Assembly: GCA_031213475.1 (NCBI GenBank)
Contig: JARUPZ010000018.1
Location: 4,687,680 to 4,751,679, forward strand
Source: Nereocystis luetkeana
Lineage: Eukaryota; Sar; Phaeophyceae; Laminariales; Laminariaceae
DNA: 64,000 nt
Reading direction: 5' to 3'
The notes under the pieces are model-generated. The model saw nothing but the letters and a program-made list of their open reading frames with translations, was not told where the DNA came from and did not search any database. The position numbers and the translations under genes were made by a program. Shown here piece after piece: positions 23,777 to 35,060 of this stretch (the first letter of the stretch is position 1; each line of letters begins with the position of its first letter).

Positions 23777-24510
23777 ACAGCCAGTAGACTCGTAAAAGAG
23801 CTCCTATTAATGAATAGCCAGTGGAGCGGGAGTTGGTTGACCGTTCGTTGAACACATTTTCGTAGCCGCCTAACGGAAAGACTATCATCCTGTCTGTGCT
23901 GGCGGCTGGCGGTTGATGCGCTAGATTTTCGAAATTCGGCCGTGGTTGTTATTACTTACTACTCACCGCACTTTTTTCGTGAGGCATGATGATGAGACCA
24001 TGAGTCACATGAGGCATGTGAGGCAGCATCCTCTTTCTTCTTCCGTCTCTGAAAGTGCGCGGAGCGCGAGTTGGCAAACAAAATAAAATTCGATGACAAT
24101 CTACGGCCAGTGAATTTGGGAATGCTGGCGCCGTCCTGTCTGCGCGCGAAAAAACTGAAGGCAATGGCGTACTTTTGTTTTCCCCTTCCCAATCTCTTCT
24201 CTCTTCGCCCTTCGATCTTCTCCTCCTTCTCTAGCCTTGATTCAAATCCGGGGTCAGAAAGCAGGCTATTCGTCCCGCCCTCGGCGTGCTCGGGGGAGAG
24301 GCGGGACGACACCTTCTTCTTCTGCGCCCACTCCCACGGTTTTTGTCTAGAAGATCACTGACCGTTCAGAGTTAAAACCTTGCACGAGCTGTTTGTGGGT
24401 CTGGAACGTAGGAGTTGCACACCTCGAACAGATCATCGATTCCCCCTTTATGATGTACCATGGTAGATATTTCAAGACAAATAATAGTCCTGATGTTGTA
24501 TGATCTACTT
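23777..24510. other. Unassigned, with a tSINE-like remnant near 24170-24310
   Basis: The segment CTTGATTCAAATCCGGGGTCAGAAAGCAGGC and its pyrimidine-rich lead resemble the tSINE body at 50-54 kb. No gene. Confidence 0.4.
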
Positions 24511-24515
24511 AAAAT

Positions 24516-24860
<345 letters not shown>

Positions 24861-25253
24861 GTTATGTAGTAGTAATATCAATACCTTTATAATATTATAT
24901 ACCAGGTAGTAATAATGTACGTCCCTCGTAAAAGTCACGTATTATACCACTCTGTAGACAAAGGTAAGGCATATTTTGAGTATTCACTAAAATGTGAACA
25001 CACGAAACAGCCACCACATTTACGGACAGGATGGTACACAACTGGCACGCGTACTCGGAATGTTTACGATGAGTGATAAAAAGGCGTTGAAGCTCCTCAA
25101 TGATCATGCTGCATATTGTCGAACGACAAACACAATAATAGTAATAATAATGTATAGTAATAATATGTACCTGGTAACAGGTATATATACTACTTTGTAG
25201 TGTCAAGAAAAACAAAGGCTCAGATCGCGGCACGAACAAGAAGAAAACTTTAA

Positions 25254-25349
25254 CCCTCTCAGGACCCCAGTCCCGTTTTGGGGGCAAACGACTTATATTT
25301 AGAGTGAATAGTCCCCACATATATATATGGGAGTGCGGTGCTAAAGGGG
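25254..25349. mobile_element. TTAA-MITE
   Basis: Flanked by TTAA at 25250-25253 and 25350-25353. Ends CCCTCTCAGGACCCCAGTCCC-like and GGGAGTGCGGTGCTAAAGGGG. A diverged subtype with ATATATAT at the loop. Confidence 0.88.
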
Positions 25350-25470
25350 TTAAGAAACACGGCTCGACAGTGGGATCAACTCTGAAGCCAATACGATAGA
25401 GTTTTAGATCAAGGTCGGAAAAAAATAAAGACATTGAGCGTGGACACCAAAAAACCGTGAAGTTGCTTAA

Positions 25471-25560
25471 CCCTTTTAGAATCGCACTCCCATATGTGGG
25501 GACAATTCACTCTAAATATAAGTAGTTTGTCCCCAAAACGGGACTGGGGTCCTAAAAGGG
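25471..25560. mobile_element. TTAA-MITE
   Basis: Flanked by TTAA at 25467-25470 and 25561-25564, 120 bp from the previous copy and in opposite internal orientation. Confidence 0.9.
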
Positions 25561-25738
25561 TTAACACAGACCCGAACAACGGCAGGCACCGGAAGGGTTG
25601 AGACCTGTGACCTTTTCCGCGTCTCAGAAGAAGAGGAGGGAGGGGGGCCGCGCGGGGCGAATGGCGTTTTGATGAAAATACAAGTATACCAGGTAATATG
25701 TGTGTATATATTGTATATATATATGTATGTGGGGAAAT

Positions 25739-26105
25739 TGTGATGAGGCTCAGATTGGGTAGGCGATTGGTTAACCTTTTTGTTTACCTTTAGCCCAACG
25801 GACTATTAATATGACCTTAACAAATGGCGGCGACGGCAGAACATGGTGGGTCGTTGGTCGTGAGTTCGAATCTCACGTCCACCATGAAATCACTTTTTAT
25901 AAAGAAAAGTGGGTGAGTTGTTTCCTCATGTATGTCAAGAATCTGAAAAATGCTTCTGGATCCCCAGAAATTGGAACCGCGTGTGGTGGCGTGTCAACCC
26001 GTAAAATCCGGTCCGTTCCAGGGGGGGGGAGAGTGTTATGAGGCTTAGATTGGGTAGGCGATTGGTTATTAACCTTCTACCTTTAGCCCAACGGACTAAA
26101 AGTCA
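25739..26105 (+). mobile_element. mini-LTR element, copy T3 (second subfamily)
   Basis: The left repeat 25739-25822 begins TGTGATGAGGCTCAGATTGG and ends TTAACA. The right repeat from 26034 begins TGTTATGAGGCTTAGATTGG. Immediately before the right repeat is a purine tract AGGGGGGGGGAGAG, the position of a retroelement polypurine tract. The left repeat holds an A-box-like TTTAGCCCAACGGACTA, and the interior holds a perfect T-arm with B-box, GTGAGTTCGAATCTCAC. No coding frame. Confidence 0.75.
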
Positions 26106-26109
26106 TAAG

Positions 26110-26951
26110 GGCCCATCTTAACGAGTTTTTTTTTTTATGATGCTCCGCCGATCTTTTTTTCGTTTTATTTGGTTTGCATCTGATTGGTCGAAAAGCGAAG
26201 CACCCATCAGGCATTTCGATGTTTGATTCGAATTAAAACGAAAAAAACGAAATCGACAAGAAGTCTTTTGGGACTTCTTTTGCTCTTCTTCGTGTTACTC
26301 AAATCGGGGAGTTTGTCCAACTCGACGTGGCATGTTCCTGAAACCGAAGCAAGCCACGCAAACTTGAGCCGTGTCGTCGACTGCTTCAGAGGTGAGATCC
26401 ACCATTCCCGAGAGACAGGGCCACCGGAGCAGCCGCAGCGCGAGGTCCGACGGTCCCTAGCACAGTAAGTAGAGTAGACCATCGGCGCCTCCTCAAAAAA
26501 TTACAAGGCCGTCGCAAACCCAGTTTTCCATCCCTCTTTGCCTCGCGAAGCACACGAGCACCGACAAGGTCACGACTTCGCTCAGAAAATCGATCGCTGT
26601 ATCCCCGTCGCTGCTGCCTGTGTGGGGCGTCGGGGCTGCGCCAGCCACCCAAGACGTCCCAAGAGCGACAGCCTCTTCGGCGGTGCCGGCAGAAACAATC
26701 GGCCGCTGATCGCGGCGCCCCAGGGAGGACGCGGGCCATCGCTCACCTCGTTGGTTGCACTCTGGTATTCGTTGGCCCTTGCGCGTTATTCGATCTAAAA
26801 ATATATACTGCTATACCAGGTACCTGGTACGCTTTACTCCTCGATAGGACCCAAAGGCATCTTCTTCACGAAATTCTATTCGAATCAAGTCATTTTTTTT
26901 GTTTTCCCCATTCGATTATCATGAAAAAGGTTGTTCGTTAAAAGATGGGCC
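26110..26951. mobile_element. Candidate terminal-inverted-repeat element, ~840 bp
   Basis: The left end GGCCCATCTTAACGAG and right end CGTTAAAAGATGGGCC are inverted copies, each followed inwards by ATGAT/ATCAT after a T- or A-run. The centre (26390-26790) is GC-rich and exon-like but has no recognisable protein, so it may be captured host sequence. The target duplication is unclear because a mini-LTR abuts the left end. Confidence 0.45.
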
Positions 26952-27096
26952 TCAAAGCTCACGGCTCACAACGACTACTTTTACGAGGACTGTAGCTTGC
27001 TTGCTTTTAACAATATTTGGCGTTTTCTTTTTCCAATATGATATACTATAATACCTGGTATATCACATGTACATCATATTATATTGGCTATTGATA

Positions 27097-27202
27097 TTAC
27101 GGGGGACATGGAAAATAGGACAAAATATTGCCAGTAAAAATAAGTAAATATATAGGTTTTTGTGAGTACCGCAGGTCCTATATTAACTATGGCCCCCCGT
27201 AA
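27097..27202 (-). mobile_element. TA-MITE
   Basis: TA duplications at 27095-27096 and 27203-27204. Terminal repeats TTACGGGGGACATG and TATGGCCCCCCGTAA; body in reverse orientation. Confidence 0.9.
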
Positions 27203-27599
27203 TAGCCAATGCAACATGTATTATCATATGAGGGATCGACATTTTGTTAGAGACGCTACGGAGATGTCGGAGGGAAATATTTTCGCAGTAGAAAAATAGC
27301 AAAAATATATATGATACAGACCATATCCCTGCGCCGCGCAGCGGACGAACCGTTTACCCATAAATAGCGCTCACCCCAGCTCACACCCAACATTCTAAAC
27401 GGGGCATGAAAAGCGAGTAGGGAGTAGGGGGTGGAGTGGGGGGTCGACAGGAAAGGCCAAATTTTTGTCTATGTGTAAACAACACTTATAAAAAAGGCAC
27501 TACATACTACACACGGTAGTATAATATTAATATTAATAGTGTGTTTGCACGCGTTCATTGATAGGTGTTGTTGTGGACGCCCACATGACTGTTCTTCTT

Positions 27600-27905
27600 C
27601 TATACCCTGGTGTTCTGATGGTGCTTTGTATGAGGTTGAAAGCCCGGTAATTACCTGGGTTCTGGCACTGACTGGGATCGTATTTGTAGTACTTGGAAGG
27701 CGTATCTTAGGTGGAAAACCAGGGGTTTTCTAGAGAGGCACGAGCGTGGTCTCAGTCTCCGTCGTGCACGAAAGGAATAAAGCTATACCAGGTACTCTTC
27801 TATCAGCTAAGCGAACAACCCATGTGAGCACCAACGAGTATCGGATTAATATAAGCAGACCTGTCCAGGGACACAAAGTGTCCGTCTGTCCGTGATCTCA
27901 ACACT
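27600..27905 (+). repeat. rep-P fragment
   Basis: Contains GGTTGAAAGCCCGGTAATTAC, TTTGTAGTACTTGG and CACAAAGTGTCC blocks shared with 34400-35060, 54880-55420 and 57585-58205. Not coding. Confidence 0.7.
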
Positions 27906-28863
27906 GGTACGTGGTACATGCCAGCATATGATAGCTTTGACCGACGGCGCCTGACGACACCCATCGTCAGTATTTTCTTGGCTATTTTACAACTGCAAGT
28001 ATTTTGTCCCCCCAACACACAAACTTGGGTAGAAGTTCTAGATACACGACTCTGGACAGAAATGTAGGGACCGCGTTTTGGAGTTTATGTTCTGAGCGGG
28101 CCTTATATTTCCTCCTCCAGAGTTGTATGCCTTGTACCGCTACACCAATGCATTCCGCCTCTCTACCGTGGATCATTTAAGGGAAATGGGCGTATGGGGG
28201 TATACCCCTCGACGTTTTAGCCATTTGGGGGCATAGGCGAAATGCGCCCGCGGGAGGCGTTCGCACCTGCCCCAACCGGCTTCGAATTCAATTCTGGCGC
28301 GCTGGCAAGGTGCCCGCAGGCCATGCCTATGTAGAACGCGCCCGCCTTTTATTTCTTATTTTTGGGCACGTTGTTGGGGCTAACGGCACGGCTGCGCGGG
28401 AGGGGTCTAACGAATTCCCCCCTTTTGACCAACTATTGCGGGGCTGCACCCCCGAAACTCTGCAAAATTTATGTAGTACCCCCGAGTGACAACCGTCTTA
28501 ACCCCCTTTGGCCGAGTGCACTACCCCGCTCTTTCCACCTGTCACAGCCCCCAAAAGAGGTATGAACACTTGCACACACGCCATCCTACTGGTATTCAGC
28601 AGCCCGAGCAGCCCAAGGGCGAAAAATCCAGCAGTTTCGAGTAGTCTCCATCACAATTTGAGGAAAAACACACGGTGCAACAAATGACATGCAAAATCTG
28701 CTCTTCACATTCTACATATAAATACGCAAAACTTTGGAGTGGGTCGTGTGTGTACCGTGTATCGGGTCTATAATTACCTGTAATAATTGGTTACCTTCTT
28801 TGTGTTGCCGTTCCCCATAAATGAACACCACAGACCTTACAGCAGGTACGTACCGTATTAATA

Positions 28864-28977
28864 TTACGGGGGGCCATATTAAATAGGACCTACGGTAGAC
28901 ACACAAAAACCTCCCAGGTATATGTTTCGATATTTTTACTAACAATATTTGGTCCTGTTTAGTATGGTTCCCCGTAA
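28864..28977 (+). mobile_element. TA-MITE inside the foldback element
   Basis: TA duplications flank it, and the left one is the end of a TATTAATA motif (28856-28863), as if it re-inserted at an older excision scar. Confidence 0.88.
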
Positions 28978-30067
28978 TAGTCAACTTACAAGGACTTTTC
29001 GCCCGAAGAAAATAAAAAAACGTAAGAACAACACCATACGCACAAAAAGAGAGAAAATAAAGACCAGCGACAACCCCAACCACGGGAAGGAACAACGTCC
29101 CTTCCTCCTTCCACCGAACACATGCATATATGGGCAGGAAGAGAAACGACAAAAGCTCCAACACCTGAGGGAAGACAAGGGGAAACGCATGAACGGGGGA
29201 AAACAAGGGAAAAACAGACAGAACAAAAAAGAAATCAAGAAGAACAACGACAACAGAGGCTGCGAACAAGGCAGACCATACCAAACCGAATCATATAGAC
29301 AGCAAGCGGCGGCGCCAGTACTCTCTGACGGAAAGCGTCGCCATCATGTCAGGAAAATTTCTTCCTGTCTGTGTGGTATTTCGTCGCATTTCGTTATTAT
29401 TCACATCATATTGCGCTGAGCGCAGTCACAGTGTCTCATTGTTCATTCATTGTGGACCTGTTAAACACGACCCCACTTCAAACTTGTGTATAATTATATA
29501 GAATTTGAAGATAGACATGATTTTGCACGTCATTTGTTCCCCCGTGTGTGTGTGTTTTTTCTCAAATTTGGATGAAGACTACTTGGTGTTCCGCCCTTGG
29601 GCTGTTTGGACAGCTGTGGCATCCATTCCTATTTCCGTACCAATTTCGCTAGACATCTCGTGGTGGAGATGACCTGTCGTGGAGGGGATGACTGCTTGGC
29701 AGGAGTTCTCGCTCGAAGCCGCTTGGTACCCGTGTGTTGTTCGCTGTAGCCGGGTGCGCTATTATTAATAATAGTCCGCTGCGTTGCTTGGTTTCTGGTC
29801 TGTAGCTGTCTACTAGTGTCTCATTATTATAGACATGTTACAGACGACCCACTCCAAAGTTTCGTGTATGTATGTAGAATATGAAGATTAGATTTTGCAT
29901 GCCATTTTTTGCCCCGTGTGTTTTTCCTCACATTTGATGGAGACTACTCGCAACTGCTGGATGCTCCACCCTTGGGCTGTTCGGGCTGCTGAATAGGGTG
30001 ACGTGTACAAGTGTTCAGACCTGTTTTTCGGGCTGTGTGACAAGTGGTCATCGCGGGGTAGTGCACC

Positions 30068-30159
30068 CGGTCAAAGGGAATCGCAGTCCCGTTTTGGGGA
30101 CAAACCACTCTAATTTCAAGTAGTTTGTCCCCAAAACGGGACTGCGGTTCTAAAGTGGT
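30068..30159. mobile_element. TTAA-MITE inside the foldback right arm
   Basis: Core TCGCAGTCCCGTTTTGGGG and GGGACTGCGGTTCTAAAG. Both TTAA sites have decayed (TCAA and GTGAA). The left arm lacks it, which proves insertion. Confidence 0.82.
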
Positions 30160-30834
30160 GAAGATGGTGGTCACGCGGGGGTATCACATAAATTTAGTAG
30201 AGTCTCGGGGGAATACCGCCGCAATATTTGGTCAAAAGGGAGAATTCGTTAGACCCCTCCTGCGCGGCGGTGCCGTTAGACCCAACAAGATGCCCGAAAA
30301 AAAAAAAAATGTAAGGCGGCCGTGCTAGGCATGGCCTGCGGGTACCTTGCCAGCGCGTGATAATTTAATTCGGAGCGGTTGGGGCACGTGGGAACGCCTC
30401 CCGCGGGCACATTTTGCTTATACCCCCAAATGGCTAAAAAATCGAGGGGTATACCCCCATATGACCATTTCCCATATTTTAATGTATGTATTTCTCATTC
30501 ACTTCATGACCCACTCTGCTCACGAGCAACGGGAGGGGGAAAACGTGCTAAGAATATATTCAATGTACAGGCATTCCGATTCCAACTAATTGCCGTTCCA
30601 GTCTATTTTGATCGCCATTTTACTACAGGACGTATCTATCTGCTACTACTGCTGTAAGACACAGCCAGTAGCAATACACGAATGTATGTATCACATCACT
30701 CTGGCATGGAATATAATCCCAGTTCTCTGTCCACATCAGTTTTCAATCGACTTTATGTTACAGGCCAGGGTATTGTGTTTTGAGGGATACCAACTTTGGT
30801 TGGGTAGGAAAGCATACAGAAATAGTATTGAATG

Positions 30835-31430
30835 AGGCGTCAAAGCCTCGCTAGGAGGTGTGGGGTAGATCAATCACCTCATTTTTGTGTTGAATAGCCG
30901 CCTCTCCGATCTGTCTTCCCGGGTTTGAGATGATACATATATATGGTCATCATCCTTTTTATCATCGTGTGATACGCCTATAACTATTCAGGGTGGGCTA
31001 ATGTGATGGAGTAGCACATCCATCGTATGGAAACATATATGCCCGTGTGCGAACCATGCATTGTTGCACGTAGAGCTCTGTCTGGGAATACACCCGTAAT
31101 CGAATCGTGTAAGGTTATACGTAGGGCTTCAGGAATATTCAGTGGAGCCAGTCTAGAAACCCCCTTGCGAGCAGAACATTCTGCGATAGTTTAGGAAACT
31201 TCTATATGGCAACGCCTTCTATATGGCAACGCTCCCGCAGACTGTACCTGCATACCAGGCTAGGTTTGGTCAACGTCTGGGCTGGGCTGAGCTGTGTTCC
31301 CAACGAAGCCCATCCCCGCTCACTCGCGTTATCTCTCTCCCTCTCGACTCACTTGGGGACCGGTAGTAAGAAGAGATCGTGAACTACAAGCAGCGTGCCC
31401 CACCTACCATCGACATCTCTATGTTAAGTG
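30835..31430 (-). repeat. Inverted remnant of the gypsy-associated repeat
   Basis: Reads as the reverse complement of 16360-16920. Shared blocks include the ...CATTAGCCCACCCTGAATAG... region, GATGACCATAT, and the stretch around GTGAACTACAAGCAGCGTG. No coding frame survives. Confidence 0.6.
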
Positions 31431-31690
31431 AAAGGCAGTATGGGCCTAGGGGCCGACTACTGCTAGCAGGTTGATGCTTTTGGCTCTGTTCTGGTCACCC
31501 ACACGAGGTGCTCGACGATACCATAAGCTCTTCTTGTGATAGTTGCTATTTGCCTCGCCATATGTCTTCTGAACGAGGCGCTCATCAGAAAAGCAGGCGA
31601 TACCGCCTGCCAGGTATGATGAGGGGGCGATTGCTACAAACCGTAACGTCGCAACAGGGGAGAGGGGATACCATAACACTATCCCACTCT
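31425..31690 (+). repeat. Unclassified repeat, reference copy
   Basis: Shares AAGGCAGTATGG, TTTTGGCTCTGTTCTGGTCAC, ATCAGAAAAGCAGGCGATA and GGGGATACCATAACAC with 32125-32910, where it is broken by nested MITEs. Confidence 0.65.
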
Positions 31691-31819
31691 GAAGGACCGT
31701 ATATGCAGATTCATAGAAAACCCAAGCATGAACAAAAAACGTAGAATGGATCGAAGATGCGGCACTTCACAACCCACTCCCACACCTCTAACTTGCTAGG
31801 CTGTAGCCGATTACACGCG

Positions 31820-32125
31820 GACACCGTTTTAATTTGTTAAGGTCTTAGTCCGTTGGATTATTGGTAAAAAAGTTAACCAATCGCCTACCCAATCTAAGCC
31901 TTATAACACTCTCCCCTCCTTCGGAACAGCGAGGTCCTTTTTGTCTTCGTATTGGGCCGTACGTGCCTCGTTCGAAGTTCTTCACAATCTCTGGGGACCC
32001 AGGAAGAGTGTTCTATCAGATTCTTGAACATGAGGAAATTTTCTTTTGTTTCAAAAGCGTTTTCATGGTGGACGTGAGATTCGAACTCACGACCAACGAC
32101 CCATGTCCTGCCGACGACGCCAGTG
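31820..32125 (-). mobile_element. mini-LTR element, copy T4 (one repeat missing)
   Basis: On the minus strand the 3' repeat (TGTTATAAGGCTTAGATTGG) starts at about 31904, preceded by GGAGGGGAGAG. The interior holds the T-arm GTGAGTTCGAATCTCAC at about 32068-32086. The 5' repeat is absent at the junction near 32125. Confidence 0.7.
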
Positions 32126-32910
32126 TTAAGCGTAAGGCAGTATGGACCTAGGGACCGACTACTTCTAACAGTTTGATGCCTTTTGCTCTGTTCTGGTCAC
32201 TCACAGAGGTGCTAGACGATGTTCTATGAGGCGTTTTAGGATAAGAGGTTCACCCTAAATTTTCTGAGGCTCTTCACTTAAGGAGCTCCCTACCTTACCC
32301 GAATACTGATATCATCACCGAAATATCTGCATCCCGTTGAATAATGTCGCGTTCTACGATAGAGGTAGCACATTTCCGCTTTTTTTCTCTGAATGACGGG
32401 GCTTCTCAACCAAAAATCGTCGGAATGCCAATCTTGTTTCGAGAAATGACGCCATTACAACTTGGGCCATGGGAATTGTTCATCAGGAGGCAATTCGACT
32501 TTTGCTGAAGTCTGTTTTCGGGTGAGGTATGGAGCTCCTCAAGTGAAGAGCTACAGAAAAATTAGGGTGAACCTCTATCGTAGAACGCCTCTAATCCCAT
32601 GGCCCAAGTATACAATAGCGTTATGTTGCAAAACAAGATTGCCATTCCGACGATTTTGGGTTAAGGAGCCCCGTCCCTCGGAAATATTTCAGCGAAAACG
32701 TGCTAACTCTACCATAGAACGCGTCACAAGCTCTTGTATTAGTTGCTGTTCTTGTATTAGTTGCTGTTTGCCTCGCCAGATGTCTCCTGAACGAAGGGGC
32801 GAGGCGCTCATCAGAAAAGCAGGCGATAACGCCTGCCAGGTTTGAGGAGGGGGCGATTACTACAAACCATAACGCCACAACAGGGAAAAGGGGATACCAT
32901 AACACCTGTT
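32126..32910 (+). repeat. Unclassified repeat, second copy split by GAGGC-MITEs
   Basis: Left part 32126-32218 and right part 32731-32910 match 31425-31690. Between them is an outer GAGGC-type element (TATGAGGCGTTTTAGGATAAG ... CTCTACCATAGAACGC) which itself contains the inner copy at 32346-32591. Confidence 0.65.
32346..32591. mobile_element. GAGGC-MITE, inner nested copy
   Basis: Inverted repeats GCGTTCTACGATAGAGGT and ACCTCTATCGTAGAACGC match base for base. The 4-bp duplication TAAT flanks it (32342-32345 and 32592-32595). It sits inside another member of the same family. Confidence 0.88.
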
Positions 32911-32982
32911 TCTCTTATCAGCATATATCTCTGCAGCTTCTTCACAGAACGTCATACCCCAAGGCCAACCCAACCCACGCAA

Positions 32983-33070
32983 AATGAGCAAAAACGGGCC
33001 AACTTGGCGCTTAATTGTAAATTGAACTTACCAAAAACGGGCCAACTTGGCACTGAATGGTAAATTAATA
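32983..33070 (+). repeat. Two-unit tandem repeat
   Basis: Two units share ACGGGCCAACTTGGC, TAATTGTAAATT/ATGGTAAATT and a lead of AAAA. Function unknown. Confidence 0.75.
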
Positions 33071-33089
33071 TTTACAACTCACGCCAAGT

Positions 33090-33365
33090 ATTCAATGTCA
33101 GGTAAATCCCATTTCTTTCACATTTGACGTCGTCGAGGGCACGGGTTCGAATTTCGCTCTGGACGTTTATTTTATACAAGCGCTTGCGCGTGCGTCCCTG
33201 AACGTATATTATGTATATGTTACGGCCGTATACGGTACCGACGCCCCAAATATCCCGCCGTTTAGGGGGGGGGGGAGTGTTCGAAGGGTCACCCTGGGCT
33301 GAGTAGTTGATCGATCTTTACTCCTTCGGCTCAGTAGGTAGCACCCTCACATTATAGTGTTTCGT
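33090..33365 (+). mobile_element. mini-LTR element, copy T5
   Basis: The interior has a B-box CGGGTTCGAATTTCGC and GCGCTTGCGCGTGCGTCCCTGA. A G10 tract precedes the right repeat (TGTTCGAAGGGTCACCC... to CACCCTCACA, about 33291-33350), which contains the A-box-like GGCTCAGTAGGTAGC. The left repeat is not recognisable. Confidence 0.65.
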
Positions 33366-33485
33366 GACGAAAGAATGCGGTCTTATCTGTTGTCTAGGCG
33401 GTATGTACGCGCCAGGTACACGATACGAACACGGACATTTGTTCTGCGCCGCTTTCTTTTCGTACCTGGTCTATATACCCCTTTG

Positions 33486-33540
33486 TTCTGAGGCTTAGAT
33501 TGGGTAGGCGATTGGTTAACCTTTTACCTTTAGCCCATCA
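33486..33540 (+). mobile_element. Solo mini-LTR repeat
   Basis: TGAGGCTTAGATTGGGTAGG through TTTAGCCCATCACA matches only the terminal repeat of copy T3, with no interior, as left by recombination between repeats. Confidence 0.65.
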
Positions 33541-33776
33541 CACCTTACGATCGATCGCACTCCCATTTTGGGGACAAAGTGTTTGGAAATTATAGTCGGA
33601 TACGTTCTTCTGTACAAGCAGGCAGTCAGTAGTGCTGTGTACTGGAAAGGGCTGATAATTTGGGCCACGTATAAATTGATATCGCTTTTCTTCCTTCTTT
33701 TCTTTTTTTAGCTCTTCCCATTTTTATTTTGTTATCTCCGCCCTTCTGTTCTATCCCCCTGTCTGTTTCTGTACTA

Positions 33777-33880
33777 TTACGGGGCGGCATATTAAATAGG
33801 ATCTACGGTAGACACAAAAACCTTTATATTTCGTTATTTAGCCAACACAATTTGGTCCTATTTACTATGGTTCCCCGTAA
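33777..33880 (+). mobile_element. TA-MITE, left of an abutting pair
   Basis: TA at 33775-33776; the right TA at 33881-33882 is shared with the next copy. Confidence 0.9.
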
Positions 33881-33882
33881 TA

Positions 33883-34083
33883 TTACAGGGGACCATAGTG
33901 AATTGGACCAAATATTGTTGGTAAAAACAGGTAAATATATGGTAGGTTTTTGTGTATACCATAGGTCCTATTAACCCTTTTAGAACCGCACTTCCGTTTT
34001 GGGGACAAACCACTCAAATTTCAAGTAGTTTGTCCCCAAATTGGGACTGCGGTTCTAAAGGGGTTAACTATGGTCCCCTGTAA
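33883..34083 (-). mobile_element. TA-MITE, right of an abutting pair, carrying a TTAA-MITE
   Basis: Starts TTACAGGGGACC directly after the shared TA and ends GGTCCCCTGTAA before TA at 34084-34085. It is in opposite orientation to its neighbour and is interrupted at its own TTAA by 33975-34063. Confidence 0.9.
33975..34063. mobile_element. TTAA-MITE nested in a TA-MITE
   Basis: Flanked by TTAA at 33971-33974 and 34064-34067. The host TA-MITE contains GGTCCTATTAACTATGG elsewhere, so the target was exactly its single TTAA, duplicated on insertion. Confidence 0.95.
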
Positions 34084-34104
34084 TAATAGTCGTACCTCAG
34101 GTCC

Positions 34105-34240
34105 GGGGTCGCATATCGTAGCAGGTCCTCCTTCCCCCTCCCTCTACCGTTCGTGCCACGCATTTTTATAGCTAGAAAAACTCATCAGCCCCTTCTTCCC
34201 TTGTCGGCTCGCGCCGAAATATGCTATTCATAGTATTATG
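34105..34240 (-). repeat. tSINE remnant
   Basis: Shares GTCCGGGGTCGCA, CCGTTCGTGCC and CTTCCCTTGTCGGCTCGC with the tSINE bodies at 50-54 kb. Confidence 0.45.
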
Positions 34241-34399
34241 GCATTGCTTTGAATTTGAATGAAGCTGAAAGGCCGATAATGTTCTGCTCGGTTCAGGTTA
34301 TTATCGGGATCGATTGTTTTTCTTATGAAAAAAAATACGATTGTTTTTCTTGTGCCTTTTCGTAAGTGGTGGCGTTACAAATCGCGGAAGCGTAGGTCA

Positions 34400-35060
34400 A
34401 TCAAAGCGTTTGGGACTAAGTCTTTTGAACGAACAGCTATCATTGTATTAACTGTAGTAGTTGATAGTAGCACCGTACTTGAGAGGCGTGTACCTTCGAT
34501 TGAAAACCAGGGATTTCCCGCCAAGTACGAGCCTTTTGCTTTCAGTCTCTCATCGTGCACGAAAGGAATACAGCTGCTCTTCTTCTTGATGTAAGGAGAC
34601 AACACACGTGAATCCCAACGAGTGCCTGCTCAATAGGAAAACCTAGCACGGGATACAAAGTGTCCCGACCTTGAAATTAACGAGTGGCGTCGTCGGCAGG
34701 ACAACCGATCCCCCCCCCCCCCCCCGCTCGGGAGCTGGGGGCGATCTAGAAAAATTGGCAACGCATACTGGCGCACAGGACCGCCTCGCTTTTTTTGCGT
34801 TAGCTTTTCGCTTTTCCGTAGACACTTTCTCGCCTTACCCCCCCTTGCGGGCGGCACGGCGATGGCTTTCGTTGGCGATTTATTCCTGTGTCCCTTACGG
34901 CTAGGCCTTCCGTTCTTTCTTTCTTTTTTGGCGTACCTTGCCAGCTTCGTAGCCTTGTCACTCAGAGGTATGAGGGTGGGTTTTGAGGAGCCACATCCTC
35001 GACTCATGTTCTAGCTCGTGGAATCGGGGTTTTCCATGAATTTCCCACAATTCGGCTATT
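34400..35060 (+). repeat. rep-P, permuted copy
   Basis: The second half of the unit (to CACAAAGTGTCCCGACCTTG near 34665) precedes the first half (from a C18 run and CTCGGGAGCTGGGGGCGATC near 34711). The copy at 57585-58205 has the opposite order, implying a formerly tandem unit. An A/T- and CGGTT-rich palindromic patch follows at 35050-35125. Confidence 0.65.

Larger units (their letters stand above)
28181..30473. mobile_element. Mutator-like / foldback element with ~570-bp inverted repeats
   Basis: The left arm (28181 to about 28755) and right arm (about 29830-30473) are inverted copies beginning GGGAAATGG, then TATGGGGGTATACCCCTCGA, GCGGGAGGCGTTC and AGGCCATGCCTA. The flanks ATCATTTAA (28172-28180) and ATATTTTAA (30474-30482) agree at 7 of 9 positions, suggesting a 9-bp target duplication as in Mutator-like elements. 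An extra partial arm lies at about 29440-29640. A TA-MITE and a TTAA-MITE are inserted in it. No transposase is seen, so it is non-autonomous. Confidence 0.75.

Noticed and set aside
28712..29284. A 190-residue membrane-like minus-strand frame
   Set aside because: It crosses the arm, a TA-MITE and the interior of the foldback element, so it is not a conserved gene.
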